DNA from: a bacterium
GTDB taxonomy: Bacteria; Zhuqueibacterota; Zhuqueibacteria; Residuimicrobiales; Residuimicrobiaceae
Reading direction: 5' to 3'
DNA length: 64,000 bases
Assembly (NCBI GenBank): GCA_029565685.1
Contig: JAKQNR010000021.1
Span: 248,001 to 312,000 of the forward strand
The notes beneath the pieces were generated by a model that worked only from the letters and a program-made list of their open reading frames with translations, did not search any database and had not been told where the DNA came from. The position numbers and the translations under genes were made by a program. Below, piece after piece: positions 42,070 through 51,704 of this stretch (position 1 is its first letter; each line of letters opens with the position of its first letter).

Positions 42070-42894
42070 TTATTTTGTGCGAAGCTGACGGTTCCGCACA
42101 TCATTTATCATCATTTGAATGGCTTCCTTGCATTCATTCAAGACCTTCTCTGCGATTTCTACATTCTGTTCATTATCACTACGTTCTCCTGGATGCATAG
42201 CATGGTTGCGTTTTTTCTTCAAAATTTCATCCAATAAATTAACAAGGGGCTCGGGGCATCCCAGGACAGGTATTTTGAGTATTCTGGTCAGATCGCCCCA
42301 AGGTCTCTTAGATACCATTTGCCCTGTCACCTCAGCATAATAGCTTCGTATAACTGCTTCAGTCGCTCTCAGAATAAACATAATGCAAGCTGCGGTGAAA
42401 CCGATTGCGTAGCATTTTCCCGCCTCCTCGAAATCATTCCGACATTCTTTACTGAGTTTGAACGGGTCCTCCGAGGCAAGCCCGAAATACGAAACAGGAT
42501 CGTGAAGCATGGACTCTACTTTTCCATCGCGACTACGGTGAGCAACAAAAGTACTTCTATCGCTGGCTTCTTTCTGAAGTTTCTCTAATACTTTGCGTGC
42601 CAAGATACGCACCTCGGCCGCTTGAGGGCCGAGGCGTGACGACTTACGGTCAGGATAATCCAATTGCGAAATAAGATATTCAATTTTATTTGATAATGTT
42701 GCCTCCGATTCTGTCAATTCGAGTTCTTCCAGGTCGGCTTGCAGCATGCGAAGGCGCCCGATCATGCCAATTTGGTCCGTACGAGTCGGACTGATCGTTT
42801 TACGCGAATGTGCATTCAACAGAGAGACCAAGTTCTCCCCAACAAACATCAATTCCCAAACAGAAAACTCGGTGCGAGTTTGACCTGATGCCAT
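42070..42894 (-). CDS. HEPN (DUF4145-like) protein, candidate RNase effector
   Basis: A 274-aa mostly helical protein. Its C-terminal third (GFTAACIMFILRATEAVIRSYY, then LLDEILKKKRNHAMHPGE) resembles DUF4145/HEPN domains and holds RNHAMH, i.e. the RNxxxH form of the HEPN catalytic motif found in many toxin and CRISPR RNases. The N-terminal half is a helical region without known domain. It starts 23 bp after the Cas7-insertion gene with a GAGG ribosome site, so it is in the effector operon. A nuclease role is inferred; no CARF domain is seen in it. Confidence 0.6.
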   Translation of the reverse strand: MASGQTRTEFSVWELMFVGENLVSLLNAHSRKTISPTRTDQIGMIGRLRMLQADLEELELTESEATLSNKIEYLISQLDYPDRKSSRLGPQAAEVRILARKVLEKLQKEASDRSTFVAHRSRDGKVESMLHDPVSYFGLASEDPFKLSKECRNDFEEAGKCYAIGFTAACIMFILRATEAVIRSYYAEVTGQMVSKRPWGDLTRILKIPVLGCPEPLVNLLDEILKKKRNHAMHPGERSDNEQNVEIAEKVLNECKEAIQMMINDVRNRQLRTK

Positions 42895-42917
42895 GATGCA
42901 CCTCGTTCAATTGTTTA

Positions 42918-45152
42918 TTACTTCTGATCACCATACTTGTCTATCAATGGCAATCCGACATTATCTTCATCAGCCAGTGGTAAAACCAGACGTGGACCAG
43001 CATCTTTCCCACTACGCTTGTTACCTACAAACCATTCGAAATTTTTACCTTCGGGCTGTGGCTCAAGCCAGGAACGTGGGTAATGAATAGGTAGTGAAGG
43101 CGAATCCGCCAACATGGATCGCAAGTCTCGGATCGCAGCCAACTTTTCGAAATCTTTGCCAAAACGATCCTGCATAGCTTTTTTAAAAATAGATATCCAA
43201 AGAGACTTTTTGTCCGTTTTCTCTTCCATTTCATAGTTCAAGCCGAGCCCCTGGTAATGCTTTTCAAGATCCAATACAGCAATATTTAGTATCTGTATTG
43301 TAGCTGATCCAAATCCTAAGGGCTTGCCAAAGCCGATTCGATGGTGCCACCCTTCCATCTCTAGGGCCCACAATAGTGCGCCAAATTCGATTTCAGCTAG
43401 ATTCTCGAAATCTACCTTGAATTCAAACACAGCGCCCGTATTCTGCACATTATGGACTGTCCGGTTTTGATCACTTTTGGCACCATGAGCACATAGATAT
43501 TCACGTTCGTTCAAGCGTGCGCCATGATGGCGATAGACTTTACGACCGCGCAATATCTGGTCAGATGTGTTATAGCTGACTGTTTCGTCATCCAAGCCAT
43601 TTTGTGGTTTCCCTGACCTTGGCCGAAGGTAGAAACGAGTTGTGGTGGGTTTGGGCGAGGATAGAATTGTTAGTGTTGCATCGAAAGTGCCGGCACTGTG
43701 GACCAGCCGGGCATGACTGATTCTCACACGTCCAGCGTATGCAGCCGGAACATTTACATTTAGGCGAGGTTGTTCAGGATCATCGCTGTTCCACACCCAT
43801 CCAAAGGTGCGACAAGCCGGGCAAAGCTGTGTATATTCATCACAGTGGTGCAGGTCGTCAGGCTGCAGCAATTGGCCTAAATTGTGGACAAATCCAACCC
43901 GCGGTATTGAAACTGGCACAATATATTTAACCGTAAATCCGAGACCTTTCGATTCCAGCATTGCGTATACTAAATCGCCATCAGCCAGTTCTGCAGCTTG
44001 TTTATGCACGATGAACCGACTGAATCCGGGTTCCTTGCCAACTGGTTGCTCAATTGGCAATCCTTTCTTTTTACGTTTTTCCACTTCGGCTGCATGGCGC
44101 TCCTGATAATCTTGGATCAACTCTTCATAGCGTTGGCGAACTTCCCGAGGTAGATCTATCAAATGGGTCGCTCCGCTATTGAAGAACAGCCTTTCATCGT
44201 GTTTGTTTTCAATATTCTGATTGGTGATACATAGATAGCCTGTAACTTTATATTGGCCAGCAGTGGGTTTGGGCAGCCGCGCGCCAGGTTTGGCAAGTGC
44301 CACCACATTCCAGAATTCAAAATGACGTAAAGGATGCTTTGCTTTCTCGACCAGCGCATCACACTGGTCTTTATGCGCCCAACCGCCTAACGATAGACCC
44401 GTGCGCCTGGCGTAAGGTGAAGTTGGTACCTTTACGGATGACTGACTAGTAGCCCATAATGGACGATAGGCATGCACCCATGCTGCATACTGAGGTCCCG
44501 ATGGTCGTACCGCAGGTGTTATGGTTGTTGTGCCAGGCAGTAATTCGAGTTCCCATTTTGTGCCTCTATCACGCACCCGCGCAGGCACCAACCGTAGTGC
44601 GTCGCTTGGTGGCAGGTGATAGCTTAGCCGTTTGTTTTCCGCGAAATTGGAGAAGCAAGAATTTGTCACCATTTCGAAAACCGAACGTATCACTCCACGA
44701 AGCCCCGTTCCTGGTATGGCGATTTGACCTTCAGTATCGTGAAAAAACTGGTAGTGCAAATGATCCTTGCCGTTAACAGGTTCAATCTTGATGTTGTGGC
44801 TATCTGATACGAAGAGGGGTGTTGCAGTTGTGAGATGACATGTGATCTGCCCTGTTAATCCTGTATAGCGATCATGCGGGGGTGGGGCACAGCGCCCCAA
44901 CAATGGTGCAACCATTGGATTGTGCACTTCCATCGGTCGCACAAAATTGTATGGATTAAGAAAGCGGTATGTAATCAATTTCACATCACGAGCCTGGTCT
45001 CCAACCGGCTGGAACTGTACACGATAGCCAGTGCTGACTTGGGTTAAGTCGTTGTTGACGATGGCATTACTATTGAAAGCATAGACTTTGCCATCATCAC
45101 CTTGAATCTCACCGCTATTGCTCTTAAAACTGATAATAATTCCCTCATTCAT
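42918..45152 (-). CDS. type III-D RAMP protein, Cas7 with insertion
   Basis: A 744-aa RAMP-superfamily protein of the TIGR03986-like group, matching the Cas7-insertion subunit of III-Dv complexes. Start ATG at 45152 follows AAGGAGGAG; frames further upstream belong to the csx19 gene. Visible features: a small N-terminal OB-like part (EGIIISFKSNSGEI), the Cas7 core with GLTGQITCHLTTATPL and IPGTGLRGVIRSVFEMV, a large middle region with CDEYTQLCPACRTFGW (probable zinc site followed by the FG motif) and a second glycine-rich end GFGKPLGFGSATIQI. Forms the target-RNA-binding backbone with the other subunits. Its ATG overlaps the csx19 stop by 1 nt. Confidence 0.8.
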   Translation of the reverse strand: MNEGIIISFKSNSGEIQGDDGKVYAFNSNAIVNNDLTQVSTGYRVQFQPVGDQARDVKLITYRFLNPYNFVRPMEVHNPMVAPLLGRCAPPPHDRYTGLTGQITCHLTTATPLFVSDSHNIKIEPVNGKDHLHYQFFHDTEGQIAIPGTGLRGVIRSVFEMVTNSCFSNFAENKRLSYHLPPSDALRLVPARVRDRGTKWELELLPGTTTITPAVRPSGPQYAAWVHAYRPLWATSQSSVKVPTSPYARRTGLSLGGWAHKDQCDALVEKAKHPLRHFEFWNVVALAKPGARLPKPTAGQYKVTGYLCITNQNIENKHDERLFFNSGATHLIDLPREVRQRYEELIQDYQERHAAEVEKRKKKGLPIEQPVGKEPGFSRFIVHKQAAELADGDLVYAMLESKGLGFTVKYIVPVSIPRVGFVHNLGQLLQPDDLHHCDEYTQLCPACRTFGWVWNSDDPEQPRLNVNVPAAYAGRVRISHARLVHSAGTFDATLTILSSPKPTTTRFYLRPRSGKPQNGLDDETVSYNTSDQILRGRKVYRHHGARLNEREYLCAHGAKSDQNRTVHNVQNTGAVFEFKVDFENLAEIEFGALLWALEMEGWHHRIGFGKPLGFGSATIQILNIAVLDLEKHYQGLGLNYEMEEKTDKKSLWISIFKKAMQDRFGKDFEKLAAIRDLRSMLADSPSLPIHYPRSWLEPQPEGKNFEWFVGNKRSGKDAGPRLVLPLADEDNVGLPLIDKYGDQK

Positions 45153-45778
45153 TATACTCCTCCTTCCAACCCATAATACCAAACAAACTGCGTTCGGCCG
45201 GCCGCGGTAAAGCGCCAGAATTTTAAATAAACGCGTTCGTAGCTTTTTAATTGTGCAGGATAAACCAGTCTTGCTGCTGCTACACGATCTTCCCACCAAC
45301 GCCCTGTCGGTTGATTGTTTTGATCCTGAATCTCTTTGCCCCAGAGCAGTGTGTGATCCTCGTAACAAGAGAATATCACATCGCTATTTTGTTTAGCGGC
45401 CCAGAAATTATCGCATTCCTGCTCTTGATTAAATCCTTCTGGTGCGAGTTGGTCTGGTGGGCCGATGTAGCGCCAGAACCAGCGATTTTCGTCGCGGCGC
45501 AATGACAAATGCCCCCCCTCTCCAAAGATTTCCCCTCGTTGCAGAAGTTCGGGGTCCAGTGGCTCATCTGCAAAAACAATCTCGTTGATCTGCTCCCAGA
45601 TTCTCCAGGGCAACTTTTGCCATCGTTTACGCCAGGCTGTAAGAAAAACCGTGAACCGCTCTGGTTGGAATTGGCCGCCCAGAATGGTGAGACGATTCGG
45701 CCCATCCTTGCCGTAGCGCGGCGCAGCATTCATTTTCCCAATAAGGCTATCGAACTCAACGTTTAGTTTGTTCATCAT
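45152..45778 (-). CDS. csx19: type III-D protein Csx19
   Basis: A 208-aa protein rich in Trp and charged residues (RKRWQKLPWRIWEQ, RWFWRYIGPP, YERVYLKFWRF), matching the Csx19/TIGR03984 family known only from type III-D loci. It sits between the double-Cas7 and Cas7-insertion genes, as in III-Dv loci. In the known III-Dv complex it is a structural subunit. It overlaps the end of the double-Cas7 gene by 23 nt. Confidence 0.8.
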   Translation of the reverse strand: MMNKLNVEFDSLIGKMNAAPRYGKDGPNRLTILGGQFQPERFTVFLTAWRKRWQKLPWRIWEQINEIVFADEPLDPELLQRGEIFGEGGHLSLRRDENRWFWRYIGPPDQLAPEGFNQEQECDNFWAAKQNSDVIFSCYEDHTLLWGKEIQDQNNQPTGRWWEDRVAAARLVYPAQLKSYERVYLKFWRFTAAGRTQFVWYYGLEGGV

Positions 45779-47591
45779 TCATCCTCGCGGGATATAGTTC
45801 CGGAAGCCAGTAACCATTCTTCTGTGTGAAATAACTATCATTTTTTAATTCAAATTTGCGTCTAAAACCAAGCTTCGGATCCCTAATCATTGCATTGAAG
45901 ACTGTGACCCAGCCATTGGCAAGTGCGGACCATTCATAAGTAGTTTCAGAATTAAACATAATGGTCTTGTACAAGCCGCTTGTCGCTCCAGGCAATTTAC
46001 ATAGCCGTTTGCCAGCTTCCTGAGCTGCTCTGATTGCTGCATTTTCCTTGCCAGGGTTGGGCTGTGGCAACGGGAAGTCATCGTCGTTCAAAATGCCTAT
46101 AGTCAACTTGCGATCCTCGATCGTACACTGTCCAAATCCTTTAGCGCGGCCGAATCCAATAGAAGCCAGGCCACCATGCAGGTCGCGCAACGTCAATGCC
46201 AACCACCCTAGCTCCCATGGTTTGGGATTTTCCATAAAAAGGCGTACACGGAATTGCGGCTTCCATAACACTACGGCATCGAATTTGGCACCATCACGGC
46301 TGCCGCCAGTGAAGCGATCTATAGCCAGAAAGTCCATCACCTTGTATTCAACCTGTGTGCCTTCCTTGAGAGGCGCGTCTTCCACACGTAGGCGGCTGCC
46401 GTTCCAAGCGCTGCCAAAGAGGCGACATGCCAGGCAAAGTTCGTTTTCTGCCCCGACTTGCTCCAACTGATCTCGTTCTTCCTTGGATAACGATTTAATA
46501 TAACTATTGCAACTGGCTACCTCATCCGTTGTCTTTGTCGTCAAAGGATTGCACGCCGGGCAGCTTGCCAGGAAAACGTTTTTTCGTTGGTTTTGGTCAT
46601 TTGTAGAATCCCAAGCTTGCAGCGTCGCCAATGTGCGGGCGATTCGTTCAGCTTGGCTGCGCAGTACCCCGCGCAGGCTAGAGCCGGGTAGAATAGGTTT
46701 TGCGCCCAAGGCATAAGCTGCCAGTATCGGCGCATGATCAAAGCCACTACGGCCAGCCTGAGCTAGGTCGTGTGTCAGAAATGGACCTTTAGCTGCCAGT
46801 GTAAATTCAGCTATAATCCAACTCCCTGCAATGGGATCGATTACACTACCCTTCAATGCGGGGATTACTGGAATAGCTTGAATCTGCTCTGTAATCCAGT
46901 CTTTTTTGCCAATTTGTGCATTCCATGGTGGCCCATCCCGCAAGAAAGTCATCAATACATCCGGCTGATCCAGATCGAGTTCGATGAACTGGACATCCAG
47001 TAAATCGAAAGCACCCAAGCCCCTCGCAATGCGGCCGCCGACTACTCCTCGTCCAGCTTGCCACTCAGCCAGCGTTGCAGCGAGTAATTGTAACGCCGCA
47101 TTGTCCGTCAGACGGCGATCCAACTCTATTCGCAATTTAAACGTCGTTCCCGTAGGCAGCACTTCCAAGTTAAACTTGACACGTTCGCGGCGGGCGGCTG
47201 CACCAGTCGTTCGGTCGATGCCGACACCATCGCGAATTTGAAGTTGGGGGGTGGAGTCTAATAAAGCGTTGTAAAACAGCAGGCGAGCTGAGTTATCCTT
47301 CTTATCATCCTCCTGCGGATTTACATCACCAAATAATTGGCAAGCCAGGCAATCACACGCTTTTTTAGAATCCTTGGCTTTCAAAGCATGGCACAACTCC
47401 GCCTCTGGGAAACGCGGCGCCAGCCGCGTGGCAATGCTGCGCAATGCGCCAGCCAATGCCGTGCCGGGGATCAGTAATCTACCACGCGCATCGCGACGCA
47501 CCAGATCATCTGCTGTCTCAGTACCCACGCCGGTCCCTACATGCAGTGGCGTTCGCAGCGTCAGAATTGCCGTGATGGCTCTAAATTTCAT
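45756..47591 (-). CDS. type III-D double Cas7 (Cas7-2x) RAMP protein
   Basis: A 611-aa protein made of two RAMP/Cas7 units. Unit one begins KFRAITAILTLRTPLHVGTG, has IPGTALAGALRSIATRL and the cysteine cluster CDCLACQLFGD; unit two begins near residue 285 with GPFLTHDLAQAGRSGFD, has LPGSSLRGVLRSQAERIA and CLACRLFGSAWNGS. Each unit thus repeats the same order: glycine loop, cysteine cluster plus FG. ATG at 47591 follows AGGAGAGGAG. In III-Dv it forms two consecutive backbone positions. It lies 2 bp after the fusion gene. Confidence 0.82.
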   Translation of the reverse strand: MKFRAITAILTLRTPLHVGTGVGTETADDLVRRDARGRLLIPGTALAGALRSIATRLAPRFPEAELCHALKAKDSKKACDCLACQLFGDVNPQEDDKKDNSARLLFYNALLDSTPQLQIRDGVGIDRTTGAAARRERVKFNLEVLPTGTTFKLRIELDRRLTDNAALQLLAATLAEWQAGRGVVGGRIARGLGAFDLLDVQFIELDLDQPDVLMTFLRDGPPWNAQIGKKDWITEQIQAIPVIPALKGSVIDPIAGSWIIAEFTLAAKGPFLTHDLAQAGRSGFDHAPILAAYALGAKPILPGSSLRGVLRSQAERIARTLATLQAWDSTNDQNQRKNVFLASCPACNPLTTKTTDEVASCNSYIKSLSKEERDQLEQVGAENELCLACRLFGSAWNGSRLRVEDAPLKEGTQVEYKVMDFLAIDRFTGGSRDGAKFDAVVLWKPQFRVRLFMENPKPWELGWLALTLRDLHGGLASIGFGRAKGFGQCTIEDRKLTIGILNDDDFPLPQPNPGKENAAIRAAQEAGKRLCKLPGATSGLYKTIMFNSETTYEWSALANGWVTVFNAMIRDPKLGFRRKFELKNDSYFTQKNGYWLPELYPARMNDEQTKR

Positions 47592-47593
47592 GG

Positions 47594-50032
47594 TTATCTC
47601 CTCTCCTGGGCTTTTCGACGCGCAGATTGCGCGATTCGGTCGGCCAACATCTCCATGCCAATGCGCCATAGTTGTATTGTCAATTCTGTACCCACGCTTT
47701 GTTCGGCGATTAATTTCTCTAGATCGCCTAGCAACTCATCTATCTTTTTAATGCCGTCCTTACCTTCACCTTCATTTTCAAAAAAATTCGCTTTTTCACG
47801 AATGCCCAATGGTTGGATAAGGAGCTGATTTTTTTTGCCCAGATTTTTCAGAACCTCAATTGCACCCTGTCGCGATGTTGTACTCAAAACGTGCTCTAAC
47901 CGAGCAACTGCCTCGAATAGGGGGTATTCAAAGCATGAGGAAAGACGGTTATTGTATAGCGTGTCATTTAGCTTGTTGCGCCATTTCTGCTCAAACCGGG
48001 TAATTTGGGCTAGCTCATGCTCTTGAGCTGCGCTTCCCAGGGCGAGAGTGCCAAGTATCAAAGCGCCATCTGTCCAATTCGAGCATTCTTGATAGATTGG
48101 ATGATTAAATGCCACACGGCCAAAACCTTCATCCCGTCGCAGGCCGATGCCGCGATATTCCGCTTTCTCGAGCAGCTTTTGTAATTCTGGTAACGAGATG
48201 CTCGCAAAGGTTAGGCGTACGCTTGATCCGGCAGTCAGCGCTGAATCTCGCGCTCGCGGCAATCCCAGCTTGACGTTGAACGTATCTATTGATCGAACCG
48301 CGCTGAAGCAACACTGCTGATGGTTTTCGAATGCGATCTCCACTGAAGCACCGGCTGGCAGGCACAATTCGCGCCTAAGCCATGTTGCCTCAAATCCACG
48401 TTCGAAACGGCCCCACTGGTCTGTAACAATCGCATCGCTGAGCAACGTCAGAACGATATTGTTGGTATTCTGAACGCGAGTGGGCAAGGCTGGTCCTTGC
48501 CAAGGAGACTTACTGGCCACCTCAAAGAGCAGGCTGACCTTGCCATAGCCACGCCTATTGGCCCTACCCAATCGCAATTCATTCACCGCGCCGTTTGATT
48601 TCAATCCAGCCATCTGCCGCAGAGTTTCCCACGTCATAGCGTCTGAGCATGTGATTTCACCCATAAAGTATTGCCCTGATTCCAACAGAGTGTAACCAAA
48701 CAGATCGCCGGTTTTCACACGACGCGTATTTGGATGTAGACGGATATGCATTTCGGTCGTACGCTGCAGCCGGAACTTTCTTGTGAGCCCTGTAGATCGG
48801 AGAGGTAGGAAGCCACCCACAACTTCCAACTTGGTTTCAACTCCTTTTTGCTCCTGGCATACTGGGCACCTATCAGGTGGAGTTGCATCTGATGCTAGAC
48901 TCCAGACACCATGGCCATGGTCAGCTTGGTAGCCTGGGTGAAGCGGACAGGTCAGCAAATCACGCGGAGCAGCTATGGTAGGGTAACCCTGAGAAATTAT
49001 TCGTTCGGATATTTGCACCGGCAATAATTGTGAGCAGCGCATAGCTCCGCGAAAAAACAGATCCACGAAGTTGCGGTAGGCATCACTCTTTGATCGGGTT
49101 TCATCAGCATTAAATCCCGCACGATTGGCGATTCGCCATGCTAGCGCCCCGCGCAAAACGCTGCCAGGGATTCCCTCTAACGTTTCAAACTGATTCCCTG
49201 CCTCAGCGCGACGAGCAATTAACAGCGGCTCATCAGCTCGAACGAGCACTAGCAGCCGATAGGTGTGATCTTCATCCTGCGTGGGCAATGTTATACGCGT
49301 CGTTGCCGTAATTTTGCTTGCCTGGACTGTTGATTGTTGTGGTGCATTTCGTAGCACGGTATCGAAACTATCAAGCAGTGTCTGCTCCTGGTAGCGATCC
49401 ACTAGGTGGAGTTCGCACTCCCCGCAACCTCGAGACTTGTTGGCGCCCAAATTGCGCAGCCAGCGTGCTGAGGCGACAAGCCACGCCGCTTCTTCATCTG
49501 CAGCAACGTCATCTACTAATGGCTCAACAGTGAATCGAAAGCGCAAACTGCTATTTGCCTCCTCACATGTAAACAGTTTGTTCTCCTCAGCCCTCCGCGT
49601 GTGCGGACTCACCCGCACCCTTGTCGTTTTTTGGGCCGCAGTCTTGCCAGCCCGCCAAGCAATTTGTGGATTTTGCGGATCCGCCAAACCAACAGGCCGA
49701 GCTGATGAAACCCGCCAGCGTTTTGCATGTCTGGGTGAGCCGAAGATGGCGCAGACCGGACAGTCGGGTTCTTCTATCGCCCATTGCCCACAGAAGGATT
49801 TTTCTGTGGTCATGCCAGATTCAGCGCAATTCTTCAGCCGTGCCAGTGGCGCTGAACCCAGGAGATTTACCAGGCTGTCGCGCAACAAACCTTCGAGGAC
49901 CGTGCCACGCAGCACGGGCACTCCATCAGAGTCGCGTAGTAACGCTGAATCTATTTGCATTCCCAACCCATGACCCGCGCCGATATGATAATCGCTTTTA
50001 AATTCTATCTCGAACTCCAAACGCTTGCTCAT
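47594..50032 (-). CDS. type III-D fusion protein, Cas7-Cas5(Csx10)-Cas11 type
   Basis: An 812-aa fusion. Residues 1-210 are a Cas7-like RAMP unit (EFEIEFKSDYHIGAGHG, VLRGTVLEGLLRDSL, CPVCAIFGSPRHAKRW). Residues about 245-525 are a Csx10/Cas5-type RAMP (YRLLVLVRADEPLLIARR, GSVLRGALAWRIANR, RLGRANRRGYGKVSLLF). A further RAMP-like segment and then a mostly helical C-terminus (about 630-812) would supply the Cas11 small subunit, for which no separate gene exists here. This matches the Cas7-Cas5-Cas11 fusion of type III-Dv. ATG at 50032 overlaps the cas10 stop (ATGA). Confidence 0.8.
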   Translation of the reverse strand: MSKRLEFEIEFKSDYHIGAGHGLGMQIDSALLRDSDGVPVLRGTVLEGLLRDSLVNLLGSAPLARLKNCAESGMTTEKSFCGQWAIEEPDCPVCAIFGSPRHAKRWRVSSARPVGLADPQNPQIAWRAGKTAAQKTTRVRVSPHTRRAEENKLFTCEEANSSLRFRFTVEPLVDDVAADEEAAWLVASARWLRNLGANKSRGCGECELHLVDRYQEQTLLDSFDTVLRNAPQQSTVQASKITATTRITLPTQDEDHTYRLLVLVRADEPLLIARRAEAGNQFETLEGIPGSVLRGALAWRIANRAGFNADETRSKSDAYRNFVDLFFRGAMRCSQLLPVQISERIISQGYPTIAAPRDLLTCPLHPGYQADHGHGVWSLASDATPPDRCPVCQEQKGVETKLEVVGGFLPLRSTGLTRKFRLQRTTEMHIRLHPNTRRVKTGDLFGYTLLESGQYFMGEITCSDAMTWETLRQMAGLKSNGAVNELRLGRANRRGYGKVSLLFEVASKSPWQGPALPTRVQNTNNIVLTLLSDAIVTDQWGRFERGFEATWLRRELCLPAGASVEIAFENHQQCCFSAVRSIDTFNVKLGLPRARDSALTAGSSVRLTFASISLPELQKLLEKAEYRGIGLRRDEGFGRVAFNHPIYQECSNWTDGALILGTLALGSAAQEHELAQITRFEQKWRNKLNDTLYNNRLSSCFEYPLFEAVARLEHVLSTTSRQGAIEVLKNLGKKNQLLIQPLGIREKANFFENEGEGKDGIKKIDELLGDLEKLIAEQSVGTELTIQLWRIGMEMLADRIAQSARRKAQERR

Positions 50033-51690
50033 AGCGCGTCCTCCTCCTCGAGTTCGTACACCTCAGGCTTCTTGTTTAAGTCCTGGGCAAAGTCCCATAC
50101 CTCCAATAAATCCAGCATACCATGTGCCAAAGGCTTACCGCCATTGCGCTGCAATTCACACCAATAGTGTGCCACATCACGCTTAACAAATTGTCCCAGG
50201 TTGCCCAACGCTACTTTTATAGCAAGTTCGGTTTTACTGCTGCAGCGTTCGAGAAAAGATTCCAGCCCGATCATCCACTTTTTTATAAATTCTTGACGAT
50301 TCGCCACAGTGATGTCCGGTGGCAGACTTTCAAAATGATTGCACAGTTCAATCAAACGCTTGTTTGGCACATCCTTAAGCGCGAAACGTTGATCGAGCAA
50401 ATTCCGCAAATCGCGTCCGTACAACTCAGCTTGTGGTGATATCGTTCCTCCATCCTTGACCACCCAATAAGGCCGCAGCGTTGTACGCACTGCCATGCTT
50501 CGTTCGTGATCCACTTCTTGTCCGGCAAGGCGATTTCCCAGGATCACTTCGAAATTAACCGCTGACATCTGTTCACCCGTATCAGAAGCCAGCAACTTGC
50601 ATTGGCGTTTGGCCTCGCTCATAAATTTCTCTGCTCGCTTATGGGCCAGCGTATAGGGGTACTTGCTCTTGCAGATTACTACCGCCGCAGCAACTGTCGG
50701 GTGAGCTTTAAGCTCTATTTCGTCAACCAATTTTTGTAGTTGTTCCTCATAGGCTAGGCAAAAGCGTCGAGCAAAGTCCAGTGCACAAGAGGCAGGAATT
50801 AGCGCAAATAGGTCGTCACCTCCGAGAATCAGGGGCAATACCGGAACCAGCGATGGTTTTTTAGCTTGTGACCATGTCATTAGGTCTTTCGTTGGCTCTG
50901 CCAGGCTTCGCCTAGTGGCAGAGGTCAGTCGTGCCGATAGCTCAGAAAGCTGGTATTGGTTCGTGCAGGCATCGAATAGTTGGCCCATGTTATTACCATC
51001 AGCAATCAGATAGGCCACATAGTTACGGTTATTGTAAATAGCTACCTCATCAGCTTCTTTAGGACATTCGAATGATGCAGCATCTACCTCGCTTCCTACT
51101 ACTTCTTCCAAAAAGTCACCAAGTATGGTATGCTTTTTAATGTTTCGCTCCCATGCCTTGGTCTGACAAGCTTTACACAAATATCGTGACTGGGCATTCG
51201 AGGGTTCGCCTGCCAGTTTGCCATGCTGTTCAGCCAAACCAACACCACAGGAAGCGCAAAACGCGATATAGGGCATATGAACTTCGGCGATTGCACCCTC
51301 ACGATGGCTTTTAGCTCGGTGCAATGCCTTGCCGGCTGCTTTGTTCGCCGCATTAAAGTCGTCTTCGAGCGGTATAGGTTCGGCCACTGAGATTACACCA
51401 TCCACGGCAAGGCGATACAGCTCCGCCAGATCGCAACCGAACTGCTTTGCCTTTTGGTAGGCTTTCTTGGGATCAGAATCTTCAATGATGATACGAAAAC
51501 TACCACCATCGTTGACGACGATGTCACGCGAACGATTGCCACCGTATGCGTGCTGTTCGAGTAGCAAAGGCACACCTTCCATACAGAAACGTGTCAACAA
51601 TTGGCTGGCGCCGACAACTTCGCGCAACCGTGAGGAGCGAAAGATAAATTCTTGTATTTTATCAGCTTCAGCGGCCAGTAGGTAGCGCAT
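50029..51690 (-). CDS. cas10: Cas10 of a type III-D complex, GGDD present, HD domain absent
   Basis: A 553-aa Cas10. It begins with a palm-like element (RYLLAAEADKIQEFIF) and has no N-terminal HD nuclease domain. A zinc ribbon (CASCGVGLA ... CKACQTKAW) lies near residues 150-185. The second palm holds LILGGDDLFALIPAS near residue 290 with the GGDD motif required to make cyclic oligoadenylate, followed by AHKRAEKFMSEAK. So it should signal but not cut DNA by an HD site. ATG at 51690 has a strong AAGGAGG site. Gene order cas10 then fusion with 4-nt overlap implies coupled translation. Confidence 0.9.
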   Translation of the reverse strand: MRYLLAAEADKIQEFIFRSSRLREVVGASQLLTRFCMEGVPLLLEQHAYGGNRSRDIVVNDGGSFRIIIEDSDPKKAYQKAKQFGCDLAELYRLAVDGVISVAEPIPLEDDFNAANKAAGKALHRAKSHREGAIAEVHMPYIAFCASCGVGLAEQHGKLAGEPSNAQSRYLCKACQTKAWERNIKKHTILGDFLEEVVGSEVDAASFECPKEADEVAIYNNRNYVAYLIADGNNMGQLFDACTNQYQLSELSARLTSATRRSLAEPTKDLMTWSQAKKPSLVPVLPLILGGDDLFALIPASCALDFARRFCLAYEEQLQKLVDEIELKAHPTVAAAVVICKSKYPYTLAHKRAEKFMSEAKRQCKLLASDTGEQMSAVNFEVILGNRLAGQEVDHERSMAVRTTLRPYWVVKDGGTISPQAELYGRDLRNLLDQRFALKDVPNKRLIELCNHFESLPPDITVANRQEFIKKWMIGLESFLERCSSKTELAIKVALGNLGQFVKRDVAHYWCELQRNGGKPLAHGMLDLLEVWDFAQDLNKKPEVYELEEEDAL

Positions 51691-51704
51691 GAGATTCCTC
51701 CTTG

